Positions 32,939-41,771 of a stretch of DNA of 58,048 nt are shown here, piece by piece. The translations under genes were made by a program, and so were the position numbers. The notes beneath the pieces are model-generated. The model was given only the letters and a program-made list of their open reading frames with translations, was not told the origin of the DNA and ran no database searches. This DNA is from Nitrospirota bacterium (GTDB lineage: Bacteria; Nitrospirota; Thermodesulfovibrionia; Thermodesulfovibrionales; JdFR-86), in NCBI GenBank assembly GCA_016207905.1, contig JACQZC010000053.1, forward strand, positions 1 to 58,048, read 5' to 3'. The first letter of the stretch is position 1. Every line of letters begins with the position of its first letter.

Positions 32939-33705
32939 ATATCGGTGGCAGGGTCTCGGTTGTCAGTGGCTCTTCAAGGGGAATAGGAAAAGCCATAGCC
33001 TATGGCTTGCTTAAGGAGGGTGCGATTGTTTATCTGACTGGTAGAGACAAAGAGGCACTGGACTCTACATATAGAGACCTCAGCTCCCAGTTCGGAAACA
33101 GTGTTTATAAGTTCAACGGGGACCTTAGCCTTACAGAGACTATAAAAACTCTCATAGAGACTGTTCTCAGGGAGCAGGGAAGGCTTGATATAGCTATTGC
33201 AAATATAGGAAGTGGAAGGTCCAAGGTCGGCTGGGATGTTGAGGACAGTTACTGGCATGAGGGCTTTGACATAAACTTCTACCCTGCGGTAAGACTCATA
33301 AGGGAATCCATAAGGGTGATGAAGGAGCAGGCTTCTGGCAGTATTGTCGCGGTATCCTCAATTGCCGGCTGTGAGGCAATTCCTGCGCCTATTCCTTACT
33401 CAGCTGCAAAGACAGCTCTCCTGAGCTTCGTAAAGAATGTGTCAGCCCTCGTTGCCTCAGACGGTATAAGGGTGAATGCTATCTCTCCGGGCAATGTGTA
33501 TTTTGAGGGAGGAACATGGGACAGAAAACTAAAGGAAGACAGAGCGGCAGTAGAGCGATATATAGAGACCTCTGTCCCCGCGAGAAGACTTGGCACACCT
33601 GAGGAGATAGCCGATGCTATATGTTTTTTGGTCTCTGATAGGGCATCGTTTATTACTGGTGCCAACCTTGTAGTTGATGGCGGGCAGATAAGGAGACTCC
33701 TATGA
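32929..33705 (+). CDS. SDR-family oxidoreductase 1
   Basis: A 258-residue short-chain dehydrogenase. GSSRGIGKAIAYGL binds the nucleotide, an NIGSG-type motif follows strand 4, and the catalytic set is S in VSSIAG with YSAAK. The C-terminal ITGANLVVDGGQ block is typical. It would oxidise or reduce a hydroxyl of the sugar-acid intermediate. It overlaps its neighbours on both sides (10 and 4 bases). Confidence 0.9.
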   Translation: MELNIGGRVSVVSGSSRGIGKAIAYGLLKEGAIVYLTGRDKEALDSTYRDLSSQFGNSVYKFNGDLSLTETIKTLIETVLREQGRLDIAIANIGSGRSKVGWDVEDSYWHEGFDINFYPAVRLIRESIRVMKEQASGSIVAVSSIAGCEAIPAPIPYSAAKTALLSFVKNVSALVASDGIRVNAISPGNVYFEGGTWDRKLKEDRAAVERYIETSVPARRLGTPEEIADAICFLVSDRASFITGANLVVDGGQIRRLL

Positions 33706-34523
33706 TGGAGAGATTTAATCTCAAAGGCAGAAACTCAGTGATAACAGGCGGGGCTGGGCTTCTCGGAAGGAAACATGCCGAAGCTGTCATTGAGGCAGGC
33801 GGACTCCCAATCCTTTTAGATATAAATAAGAAGTCTATGGAAAAGGTCTCTATGGAGCTTGCAAAAAGATACGGGAAGAAGATTCCAATTCATATAGTTG
33901 ATATAACAAAAAAGACTGCTGTGGAAAATGTAGGCAAGGAGATATTCAGGAAATTAGGGGCTGTGGACATCCTCATCAACAATGCCTCTATAGACCCAAA
34001 GGTCAAAGGAGTTTTTGGGCTTAAAGGTTTAAGGTTTGAAAATTATTCATCCCGCATGTGGGATAAGGAGCTTGATGTCGGCTTAAAGGGTGCTATGTTT
34101 TGCAGTCAGGTCTTCGGCACAGAGATGGCTCAAAAGGGCAGAGGGGTCATCCTGAATATCTCATCTGACCTTGGCATTATAGCCCCTGACCAGAGAATTT
34201 ACAGAAAAGAAGGGCTTTCAGAAGACAGTCAGCCTGTAAAGCCAGTAACTTATTCTGTAATCAAGCACGGCATCATCGGGCTTACAAAATACCTCGCTGT
34301 TTATTGGGCAGAAAAAGGGGTGAGGGTAAATGCCCTCTGCCCTGGTGGAGTCTATCAGAGCCAGCATGCGGACTTTGTGGAAAAACTAACAGACCTCATC
34401 CCAATGGGAAGGATGGCTGATGCCGACGAATACAAGGAAGCCATCATCTTCCTCATCTCAGATGCCTCATCTTATATGACAGGCTCTACACTTGTAATAG
34501 ACGGTGGAAGGACATGCTGGTAA
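33702..34523 (+). CDS. SDR-family oxidoreductase 2
   Basis: A 273-residue short-chain dehydrogenase related to but distinct from the one upstream. The nucleotide motif is GGAGLLGRKHAE, then DILINNASIDP, ISSDLG for the serine and YSVIKHG for Tyr-Lys. It ends SYMTGSTLVIDGGRTCW. Homologues of this shape (GGAGxLGxxH) occur next to NeuB and SpsF-like genes in surface-sugar clusters. The two SDRs could act in sequence, for instance an oxidation and a stereo-inverting reduction. Confidence 0.9.
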   Translation: MMERFNLKGRNSVITGGAGLLGRKHAEAVIEAGGLPILLDINKKSMEKVSMELAKRYGKKIPIHIVDITKKTAVENVGKEIFRKLGAVDILINNASIDPKVKGVFGLKGLRFENYSSRMWDKELDVGLKGAMFCSQVFGTEMAQKGRGVILNISSDLGIIAPDQRIYRKEGLSEDSQPVKPVTYSVIKHGIIGLTKYLAVYWAEKGVRVNALCPGGVYQSQHADFVEKLTDLIPMGRMADADEYKEAIIFLISDASSYMTGSTLVIDGGRTCW

Positions 34524-35246
34524 GTGCCTAAAACGGTAGTTGCCATCATACAGGCGCGCATGGGCTCTAAAAGGCTTCCCGGAAAATCAATGATGCCACT
34601 TGCAGGCAAACCCCTCCTATATAGGTTTATAGAAAGGGTAAAGAGAAGCAAGACCCCTGAGAAGATAGTGCTTGCCACTACCGAAAGGGCTGAGGACAAT
34701 GTGCTTGTCAGGGTTGCTGAGGAGCTCGGCATAAGCGTCTTCAGAGGCTCTGAAGATGACCTTGTTGACAGGTATTATCAGGCAGCAAAAGAATTCAAGG
34801 CGGATACTGTTGTGAGGCTCTGTGCTGATAATCCAGTTGTTGAGCCAGAAGAGATAGACCGAATCATAAGATACCATCTCGGCACTGACAATGACTTCTC
34901 TTCAAACACCCATAACATAAATGGAAACGGCTATCCGGATGGTCTTGGCGCTGAGGTTTATAATTTCTCTACCATTGAGAAGCTCTGGAAAATCACTAAA
35001 GACCCGACTCATAGGGAACATCCCCATAGCTATATCTATGAGCACAGGGCAGACTTCAAGGTCGGAACAGTGACATGCCCCCCTGAGTTCAGAAGACCTG
35101 AGCTAAGGCTTGATGTAAACACCGAGGAGGAATATCAATTCCTCAGTAAGATATACGAGTACTGGTATCCCCAAAAAAAAGACTTTCACATTACTGACAT
35201 TATCCAGTGGTATGATAAGATATATAGGTGCGCTCATCAGAAATAA
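34524..35246 (+). CDS. SpsF/CMP-sugar-type nucleotidyltransferase
   Basis: A 240-residue GT-A-fold nucleotidyltransferase: IIQARMGSKRLPGKSMMPLAGKPLL is the activation-loop signature of acylneuraminate cytidylyltransferase and SpsF-like proteins. Further motifs are LATTERAEDNVL, DLVDRYYQA, VRLCADNPVVEPE and LRLDVNTEEE. It probably activates the operon product with CTP. It starts with GTG directly after the upstream stop codon and overlaps the membrane-protein gene. Confidence 0.88.
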   Translation: MPKTVVAIIQARMGSKRLPGKSMMPLAGKPLLYRFIERVKRSKTPEKIVLATTERAEDNVLVRVAEELGISVFRGSEDDLVDRYYQAAKEFKADTVVRLCADNPVVEPEEIDRIIRYHLGTDNDFSSNTHNINGNGYPDGLGAEVYNFSTIEKLWKITKDPTHREHPHSYIYEHRADFKVGTVTCPPEFRRPELRLDVNTEEEYQFLSKIYEYWYPQKKDFHITDIIQWYDKIYRCAHQK

Positions 35247-37177
35247 ATAGACTGCCTTATTGGCATGGCACTGTTATCCTTTATGGCATAGCGGTATCGG
35301 CAATCAAACTCCTCATTATGAAGACCTATCTTCCGCTTATGAGGTCAGACATAATAGGGCCAATGAGATACCTTACAGGAGATGTCATCCTGGATGAGAC
35401 ACTTCCCCTTACAACTGCCATTAAGGCTCTGGCACAGTTTCCACTTGTGAGGTTTGCAGGTTTCATGGGCAGTATCATTGGAAATTATAACTATGAGTTT
35501 CTTCAATTCTTTGTGCTTTCTCTTATATATTTTATAGGGATATATCTCCTTGCCAGTTACTTTATCAGGGAAAGAAATATAGCCCTTTTTTTTGCTGTGC
35601 TGATGAGTATTACGCCTTTGTTCTCAAAGGTCTTTCTTTACACATATCCCTTTTACCCTGTGAGCGGAAAGCTCTTTGGCTATCTTTCTCAAGGATTTCA
35701 TCCCCTGATTTTATTTGCATTAGTCTCCGGGAGGTTTGCCCTTTATTTCATTTTTCTTACCCTTCTTCTTCTATTTCATCCTGCTCAGGGCATTCTTTTT
35801 AGTGCATTTGCATGCGGATATATCTCATTCCTTAAGGATTATAGTGTAAAGGGGAAAGCCCTGCGCATATTGCCTCTGATTGCTGTGCCAATGATTTATG
35901 TGCTTTATATGCCACAGCTCCAGTCATATAATGTTAATTTTACTGAATGGTTTAAGCTGGCTACTATTATGAAGACCAGTGGCCATGCTGTCTCGTGGAT
36001 GCATAAGGAGGAACTGACAAGCCTCTTGTACACTTATATCGTAGTTGCCTGCCTTGTGGTATTCATGAAGAAGAAGGAAAGGCAATACCCGGGTTTCTTT
36101 AAAGATTCCGTCAAAAACATGGATTCTGCATATTATCTGACCTATGCGCTCATGGCATATGTGGCAGTGATGGTATTTGTTGCTATAGGTGCATATGTGT
36201 TTCAGCATCCGAGGCTTTTGACCCTTTATCCAAGCAGGCTTGCCTCTCTTTTGGTGCTTGCCCTATTCATCCAGATAGCCCTTCTTATAAGATTTATTAT
36301 CGAAAAGCATGGTGTAAAAGGCATACCCTTAATAGTCCTCGTAGTTTTTTCTTTTTATTATGCACCGTTTCTGTTTTTCCCTATCCTCTGGATAATCTAT
36401 AAAGAGCACTTTAGCAGGTGGACTCTCAAAGATGCCCTTCTCTTTAGCCTCGTAGTGTTTGCCTTCTGTTTTATAGATTACTCTTCAGAGACATATATAG
36501 GTCTTGTGCTGAACTATAAAAAGCTCGCCATAGGAATACTTTATGTGGTGGCATGGCTTATGACATGGTTTACATTTGCTTATAACTCCCGACTCAGGCA
36601 GAGGATTGTTTCTCTGAGCTATCATGTCATCGTTGGCATGATTGTCCTTTTTGGGATTGCCTTTACATCAGTATTTTATGAGACAGTAATACGGTCTCTT
36701 CCCGAAATAACCAGAAGCGAAAAGAAGCTCCTGAGCTATATTGACCAAAATACGCCAAAGGATTCTGTTTTTTTTGTTTATCAGAGTGAAACCCTTAAAG
36801 ACCACTATTACCTGTATACATGGGTGAATGCGGCTTTCAGAAACACTGTGCTTGCCTATGGGGTCGTTTCAAACTCCATATATTTCCCTGATATGCTTCC
36901 GAAAATCTATAAGGAACTCGATGTTGTCTATGGACTTACACTAAAGGACATAGAGGAATCGGAAGAACAGCACCTCCTTATCTATAAGAAGGCACTATCA
37001 TTCAAAGAGGATGACTGGCTGAGGATAAAGGAGTATTACAAGAAATTCGATTATGTTCTTATGTCAGATGACACATTATATGAGCCTCCTTCTTATCTCA
37101 TAAGAGTCTTTGAAGATAAATATTTCAAACTCTATAGGGTTGACTGGGAGATGATGGGGAAAGAATCATTTGCATGA
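35228..37177 (+). CDS. Large polytopic membrane protein, GT-C-like
   Basis: A 649-residue protein with about 11-13 hydrophobic helices up to residue ~490 and then a soluble C-terminal domain (about 495-649) that contains SEKKLLSYIDQNTPKDSVFF and ends near YFKLYRVDW. This is the layout of GT-C glycosyltransferases that use polyprenyl-linked donors, whose C-terminal domain faces the periplasm. I see no unambiguous catalytic DD or ExD motif, so a flippase/polymerase role is also possible. It is the last gene of the operon, with a GTG start inside the end of the nucleotidyltransferase gene. Confidence 0.72.
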   Translation: MRSSEINRLPYWHGTVILYGIAVSAIKLLIMKTYLPLMRSDIIGPMRYLTGDVILDETLPLTTAIKALAQFPLVRFAGFMGSIIGNYNYEFLQFFVLSLIYFIGIYLLASYFIRERNIALFFAVLMSITPLFSKVFLYTYPFYPVSGKLFGYLSQGFHPLILFALVSGRFALYFIFLTLLLLFHPAQGILFSAFACGYISFLKDYSVKGKALRILPLIAVPMIYVLYMPQLQSYNVNFTEWFKLATIMKTSGHAVSWMHKEELTSLLYTYIVVACLVVFMKKKERQYPGFFKDSVKNMDSAYYLTYALMAYVAVMVFVAIGAYVFQHPRLLTLYPSRLASLLVLALFIQIALLIRFIIEKHGVKGIPLIVLVVFSFYYAPFLFFPILWIIYKEHFSRWTLKDALLFSLVVFAFCFIDYSSETYIGLVLNYKKLAIGILYVVAWLMTWFTFAYNSRLRQRIVSLSYHVIVGMIVLFGIAFTSVFYETVIRSLPEITRSEKKLLSYIDQNTPKDSVFFVYQSETLKDHYYLYTWVNAAFRNTVLAYGVVSNSIYFPDMLPKIYKELDVVYGLTLKDIEESEEQHLLIYKKALSFKEDDWLRIKEYYKKFDYVLMSDDTLYEPPSYLIRVFEDKYFKLYRVDWEMMGKESFA

Positions 37178-37371
37178 GCCACACAAGGCATAAAGTTTTA
37201 ATATTAAGGTCTTCTAAATTGAAAAATTGAAGTTGCATATTTACATATTCCTCTATATAATTTTTATAACAACTGCTGAAGGCAATAAAATTTCCAAAAA
37301 GGGAGGTGATGCAAAAGCACTTTCTTTTTAAAGTTGGTAGACTCACAAAAAAATAACGGGGAGGAGTAAAA

Positions 37372-38481
37372 ATGAAAAAATTATTGATTATTGGTGCATG
37401 CCTGATTCTTGCGGTTGCATTTTATCTTTCTCATACCACAATCAACTCCAAAGCACCAACTGCAATCGCCGCGGCAAAATATGTAGGCACACTCTATGTT
37501 GCAGGTATGGGTGGACATTTTGCAGCTGCCGATGTTGAGATAGACCCATCTGCCGCAAAGCCCATAAAGGTAACAAAGCTCGACAGGGTTGTCATTGGCA
37601 CGAAGGCTACACACCCGACACACGATGCAAGGATAGATGTCAATGACAGCACAAAGATGTACTGGTCAACATATATTCCTGACAAGAACATAGAAGGTGG
37701 AAGAACACTCCATGTTGGTATCTCGGACCTCAAAACAGGCAATGTAATAAAGGATGTTCCGATTAAGATCGCTGACAGGGCGACATGGATTGGTGCAAAC
37801 TACTGTGCCTCAGGACAGTCCTCAACGATGTTCATCCCTGTGATGATGACGGATGAGGCATATATAGATGTGCTGGACAAAAAGACACTTGAGCTCAAGC
37901 ACAGGGTCTTCCTTCCTTATAAGAAGGGCGAGACTAAGTTCTATCATGGCATAAACTCTCCTGATATGAAGGAGTTTATGGTTGCAGTAAATCTTGCTGA
38001 TGAGGGAAAGCCCAACGGAAAGATTGACATCATCAGGCTTGACATGGCAGCACTTGAAAAGGGCGAGGCAAAGATTCTGAAACAGAAACAGGTTACAGGC
38101 ACACCCGGAAAGACACTTACATTCAGGCAGACCTATACACCTGATGGCAATTATATACTTCAGTCAGGTGCTGACAGGTTCTTCCTCATTGATGCAAAGA
38201 GTCTTAAACTCATTGACGAGGAGATGCTTAATGAGGGACAGAACCACGATGCAATGGCAACCCCTGACAGTAAGTATGTAGTACTGACCTTAAGGGAGAT
38301 GGTTGAAAGCTCCGAAGGTGCAGAAGGAAAAGACATTACCGATGGTACGCTCCTTCTTTATGACATTGAGGCAAAGGGTGTTGTTGGAACATCATCATCT
38401 GCATGCTATCAGTGCCACAGGGCTCTTGGCATTCACGGCAATTCGGTTCTCTGCGGTCTGGACGGAAACTGGAAAAAGTAA
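37372..38481 (+). CDS. Secreted beta-propeller-like protein with one c-type heme
   Basis: A 369-residue exported protein with an N-terminal signal or anchor helix (about 3-20). The body is strand-rich with repeated GG...V.D..T motifs: TLYVAGMGGHFAAADVEIDP, MYWSTYIPDKN, AYIDVLDKKTL, FRQTYTPDGNYILQSGAD and HDAMATPDSKYVVLTLRE. These suggest a beta-propeller. One heme site, CYQCH, lies about 25 residues from the C-terminus. A further Cys in SVLCGLDGNW and one in GANYCASG are present. Function is unknown; periplasmic electron transfer or substrate sensing is plausible. GGGGAGGAG gives a clear start. A terminator follows. Confidence 0.8.
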   Translation: MKKLLIIGACLILAVAFYLSHTTINSKAPTAIAAAKYVGTLYVAGMGGHFAAADVEIDPSAAKPIKVTKLDRVVIGTKATHPTHDARIDVNDSTKMYWSTYIPDKNIEGGRTLHVGISDLKTGNVIKDVPIKIADRATWIGANYCASGQSSTMFIPVMMTDEAYIDVLDKKTLELKHRVFLPYKKGETKFYHGINSPDMKEFMVAVNLADEGKPNGKIDIIRLDMAALEKGEAKILKQKQVTGTPGKTLTFRQTYTPDGNYILQSGADRFFLIDAKSLKLIDEEMLNEGQNHDAMATPDSKYVVLTLREMVESSEGAEGKDITDGTLLLYDIEAKGVVGTSSSACYQCHRALGIHGNSVLCGLDGNWKK

Positions 38482-38504
38482 GCTCTAAGCTGGCTTGAAA
38501 ATAG

Positions 38505-38540
38505 CGGGCATCTGCTTTATTATAAAACAGATGCCCGTTT
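38505..38540 (+). terminator. Terminator after the monoheme protein gene
   Basis: CGGGCATCTG (38505-38514) pairs perfectly with CAGATGCCCG (38528-38537) around a 13-base AT loop, followed by TTT. It probably reduces read-through into the ABC genes. Confidence 0.7.
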
Positions 38541-38570
38541 CCCACATTTAAAATAATAAGGAGATAGGTC

Positions 38571-39758
38571 TTGAGATTTAATCTTTTCAGTGTTGCTATT
38601 AAGAACCTAAAAAGAAAGTCTTTTAGAACCGTAATCCTTATCCTCTCCATAGGTCTTTTAGTGTCAATCTTAGTGTTCGGGACATCGTTCCTTTTGAGTG
38701 TAAGCTCAACGCTTAAGAGGGCATCAGACAGACTTGGTGCAGACCTCTTGGTTGTGCCCATGGGTGCAAGGGATTATGCAGAGGAGGTCCTGCTTGAGAC
38801 AAAGGCAAAGACATTCTACATGGACAGCTCCATGGTAGAGAGGGTCAAGAAGGTTGATGGCATAGAAGAGGTTACATACCAGACATATCTTACCACTATA
38901 CTTGGTGTCTGCTGTGATATACCAGAGGTCAAGGTGGTTGCCTTCAATCAGGAAACGGATTTTATTGTTACCCCATGGCTTAAAAAGGCTATTGGAAGGA
39001 AGCTCGAAAAAGGCGAGGCAATCATAGGCTGGGAAGCAGATAGGAATTTAGGTCTTCTTGATATGGAAGGAAGTGTGCTTTTCGGGACCAAGTTTAAATT
39101 TGTAGGTGTGCTCGAAAAGACAGGCACAGGGCTTGACAATGCAATCTTTATAAGTGATGAAAATATTAATGAGGTAATTGAAAAGGGTAAATCTGGTATT
39201 AAACCATGTGAGATTTCCCTCATATTCACAAAGGTCAGGGAAGGGTTTGACCCTGTAAAGGTTGGTAGAAAGGTTGAGGGTGAGATAGTTGAAGTCGATG
39301 TTATTGAAAGAAGCGATATGGGCAAGCGGATAATCTCCACACTCAAGGATATAAATAGGGTGTTTCTGCTTACAATCATTCTTGCATCCTTGCTTTCGAC
39401 ATTTCTTGCGTGGGCAATATTCTCTGCTATTGTAAATGAGAGGTTTAGGGAAGTTGGAATAATGAGGGCAATTGGCGCAAAAGGCTCCCATATAATCAGG
39501 ATGTTCTTTATCGAGGTCATTGTCATTGGTGTGCTTGGAAGTCTTATTGGAATAGCACTTGGCACATATCTATCGGTTAGCCTTTCGAGGGTCTTTACCA
39601 TTCTAAGGGATGTATCTGCAACACTCACCGTATTTGAGCGCATTGAGGTGGGCATTCTTGGTCTTGCTATAGGTACTGGAATATGTATGATTGGTGCCTT
39701 TTCATCTATAATCCGCATAAAAAGGCTTGAACCCCTCAAGGCACTCAAGGAGGCATAA
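38571..39758 (+). CDS. ABC transporter permease (MacB/FtsX-LolC type)
   Basis: A 395-residue FtsX-like permease: an N-terminal helix (about 13-35), a periplasmic MacB-like domain, and three C-terminal helices (about 262-285, 310-335, 355-378). The conserved EVGIMRAIGAKGSHIIRMFFIE coupling segment is present. Such permeases act as mechanotransmitters or lipoprotein/substrate extractors rather than classic pumps. The start is TTG 38571, supported by AAGGAGAT. It overlaps the ATPase gene by 1 base. Confidence 0.88.
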   Translation: MRFNLFSVAIKNLKRKSFRTVILILSIGLLVSILVFGTSFLLSVSSTLKRASDRLGADLLVVPMGARDYAEEVLLETKAKTFYMDSSMVERVKKVDGIEEVTYQTYLTTILGVCCDIPEVKVVAFNQETDFIVTPWLKKAIGRKLEKGEAIIGWEADRNLGLLDMEGSVLFGTKFKFVGVLEKTGTGLDNAIFISDENINEVIEKGKSGIKPCEISLIFTKVREGFDPVKVGRKVEGEIVEVDVIERSDMGKRIISTLKDINRVFLLTIILASLLSTFLAWAIFSAIVNERFREVGIMRAIGAKGSHIIRMFFIEVIVIGVLGSLIGIALGTYLSVSLSRVFTILRDVSATLTVFERIEVGILGLAIGTGICMIGAFSSIIRIKRLEPLKALKEA

Positions 39759-40444
39759 TGGTACAGATACAGATAAATGATATAAGCAAGGTCTATACAG
39801 TTGGAAGTAGTGAAATCAAGGCAGTTGATGGTGCCTCACTTGAGATTGAAAAAGGCGAGTTCGTCTCCATCACCGGGCATTCAGGCTCTGGAAAGACAAC
39901 ATTGCTTTCAATCATAGGCGGGATACTCATGCCTTCATCAGGAAAGGTTTTCTTCGGTGGCACTGACATTTATAGCTTGAGCGAGGATAAGATTTCAGAG
40001 TACAGGGCTGAAAAGATTGGCTATATATTCCAGTTTGCAAGTCTTCTTCCTGTGCTTACTGTAGAGGAAAACCTCTTTCTTCCAACTATCTTTACTTCTA
40101 AAAGGAAATCAGGCATAAGGCAGAAGACACAGGAATACCTTTCTATGGTTGGGCTTTCAGATAAGATTAACTCCTATCCATCCGAGCTGAGCGGTGGTGA
40201 GCAAAGAAGGGTTGCCATTGCACGTGCACTTATGAATGACCCTGAAGTAATCCTTGCCGATGAGCCTACAGGAGACCTCGATGAAGAGACAGAGGCAGAG
40301 GTCATGGAGTTTTTAAAGAGCATAAATCGTGACAGAGGCATAACCTTTATTTTAGTTACCCATAGCACAGAGATAGCGAGGTCTGCAAAGAAGATGATAA
40401 GGATGTCTCATGGCAGGTTGAGCGAGGTCGCAATCTCTTCTTGA
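39758..40444 (+). CDS. ABC transporter ATPase (LolD/MacB type)
   Basis: A 228-residue ATPase: Walker A GHSGSGKTTLL, Q-loop IFQFASLLPVLTVEEN, signature LSGGEQRRVAIARAL, Walker B VILADEPTGDLD, and the switch His in VTHS. Pairing with the FtsX-like permease gives an M/LolCDE-type system. It lies immediately downstream of the secreted monoheme protein, so export, maturation or signalling linked to that protein is a fair guess. Confidence 0.92.
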   Translation: MVQIQINDISKVYTVGSSEIKAVDGASLEIEKGEFVSITGHSGSGKTTLLSIIGGILMPSSGKVFFGGTDIYSLSEDKISEYRAEKIGYIFQFASLLPVLTVEENLFLPTIFTSKRKSGIRQKTQEYLSMVGLSDKINSYPSELSGGEQRRVAIARALMNDPEVILADEPTGDLDEETEAEVMEFLKSINRDRGITFILVTHSTEIARSAKKMIRMSHGRLSEVAISS

Positions 40445-40510
40445 CAGAGTAACTCGTTAATTGCTAAATTAACCTGAAAAAGTTTAAACAAAGAGAGGAG
40501 GGGTGCATGG

Positions 40511-40705
40511 ATGCCCTCTATAAAGGTGAGGGAGAGTGATTCCTTTGAGAATGCACTTAAGAGGTTTAAGAAACAGTGCGAAAGAGAAGGAATACTCTCG
40601 GAGATAAAAAAAAGGGAGCATTACGAGAAGCCGAGTGTCAGGAAAAAGAAAAAGGCAATTGCCGCTCGCAAAAAGGCAGTTAAAAGGGTAAAATTTCAAG
40701 GTTAA
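40511..40705 (+). CDS. rpsU: Ribosomal protein bS21
   Basis: A 64-residue bS21: [27 protein letters not shown] followed by a Lys/Arg-rich tail ([16 protein letters not shown]). It binds the 30S platform near the anti-Shine-Dalgarno region. It opens the macromolecular-synthesis arrangement rpsU-(NIF3)-dnaG-rpoD. ATG 40511 follows GAGGAGGGG. Confidence 0.96.
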   Translation: MPSIKVRESDSFENALKRFKKQCEREGILSEIKKREHYEKPSVRKKKKAIAARKKAVKRVKFQG

Positions 40706-40735
40706 AAATGTCTTTATTATCTAAAGGGTGCGCAT

Positions 40736-41707
40736 GTGGGCTTATTGAAGCTTAGGGAACTATATAATAAAGCCGTTGGCATCGGTATAGACAACGACCC
40801 AAGGGGAACTGTCGTTGTCTTAAGAGAGCTTGAAGCCCGTAGAAAAGACTACGAGAACCTTAAGGAAAGCGAAAGGGAATTCTTTGATGTAGAATCCCTT
40901 ACCAACCCCTATCCTGACACAAGGATACTTCATGGCAGTGGCGATGAGGAGATAAACTCCGCTACCATAGGTATTGACATTGACACAGCCGAGGTCCTTC
41001 TATGCGACAGCTTAAGACAGAGAGGTCATGGCATTGACCTCATAATATCCCATCATCCCTCGGGCAGGGCTTATGCAGGGCTTTATGCAGTTATGCAGAT
41101 GCAGGCAGATATTCTGTCAAGATTTGGAGTGCCAATCAATATAGCAGAAGACCTGCTCGAGGGCAGGATTAAAGAGGTTCAGAGAAGACTCATGCCTGTC
41201 AACCATTCAAAGACAGTGGATGCCGCAAGGCTAATCGGTATACCCTTTGTCTGTTTTCACACGCCTGCAGATAACATGGTGTCTGCTTATCTACAGAGGC
41301 TTTTTGACGACAAAAAACCCTACAAGGTGGAAGACCTCATAGACATTCTTAGAGAGATTCCCGAATACAGGGATGCCGCAAAAAACAGTGCCGGGCCAGA
41401 GATACTCGTAGGAGCCAAATCAAGAAAATCTGGTAGGATATTTGTCGATATGACAGGTGGCACAGAGGGCTCAAAAGAGATATTCGGAAGCATTGCCCAG
41501 AGCGGTATAAATACCATAGTGGCAATGCACCTGAGCGAAGACCACAGAAAGGAAGCAGAGAAAAACCATATCAATGTCGTCATCGCAGGACATATCTCGA
41601 GCGACAACATTGGCATGAACCTCCTCTTAGATGAGCTTACAAAACAATCTCCCATCGGGATTACTGCCTGCTCGGGCTTTAGAAGGATAAGCAGGCTTAC
41701 ATACTGA
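40736..41707 (+). CDS. NIF3-like metal-binding family protein
   Basis: A 323-residue protein with NIF3/DUF34-type metal-site signatures: LIISHHPSGRAYAGLYAVMQMQ in the N-terminal half and IVAMHLSEDHRKEAEKNHINVVIAGHISSDNIG in the C-terminal half. The His and Glu/Asp residues are where NIF3 proteins hold two metals. The biochemical function of the family is unsettled; GTP cyclohydrolase-like and thiol or metal homeostasis roles have been proposed. It starts with GTG 40736 and sits between rpsU and dnaG. Confidence 0.75.
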   Translation: MGLLKLRELYNKAVGIGIDNDPRGTVVVLRELEARRKDYENLKESEREFFDVESLTNPYPDTRILHGSGDEEINSATIGIDIDTAEVLLCDSLRQRGHGIDLIISHHPSGRAYAGLYAVMQMQADILSRFGVPINIAEDLLEGRIKEVQRRLMPVNHSKTVDAARLIGIPFVCFHTPADNMVSAYLQRLFDDKKPYKVEDLIDILREIPEYRDAAKNSAGPEILVGAKSRKSGRIFVDMTGGTEGSKEIFGSIAQSGINTIVAMHLSEDHRKEAEKNHINVVIAGHISSDNIGMNLLLDELTKQSPIGITACSGFRRISRLTY

Positions 41708-41771
41708 AAACTATATTGCCTCCTCTACAAAAAATTTGCATATAACATATTTTAAAAATATATAATTATTT

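Noticed and set aside
38948-39748. Long (266-codon) minus-strand frame over the ABC permease
   Set aside because: The plus-strand permease has clear family motifs and a supported start. The antisense frame is Ser/Ile/Thr-rich without motifs, as expected for a shadow.
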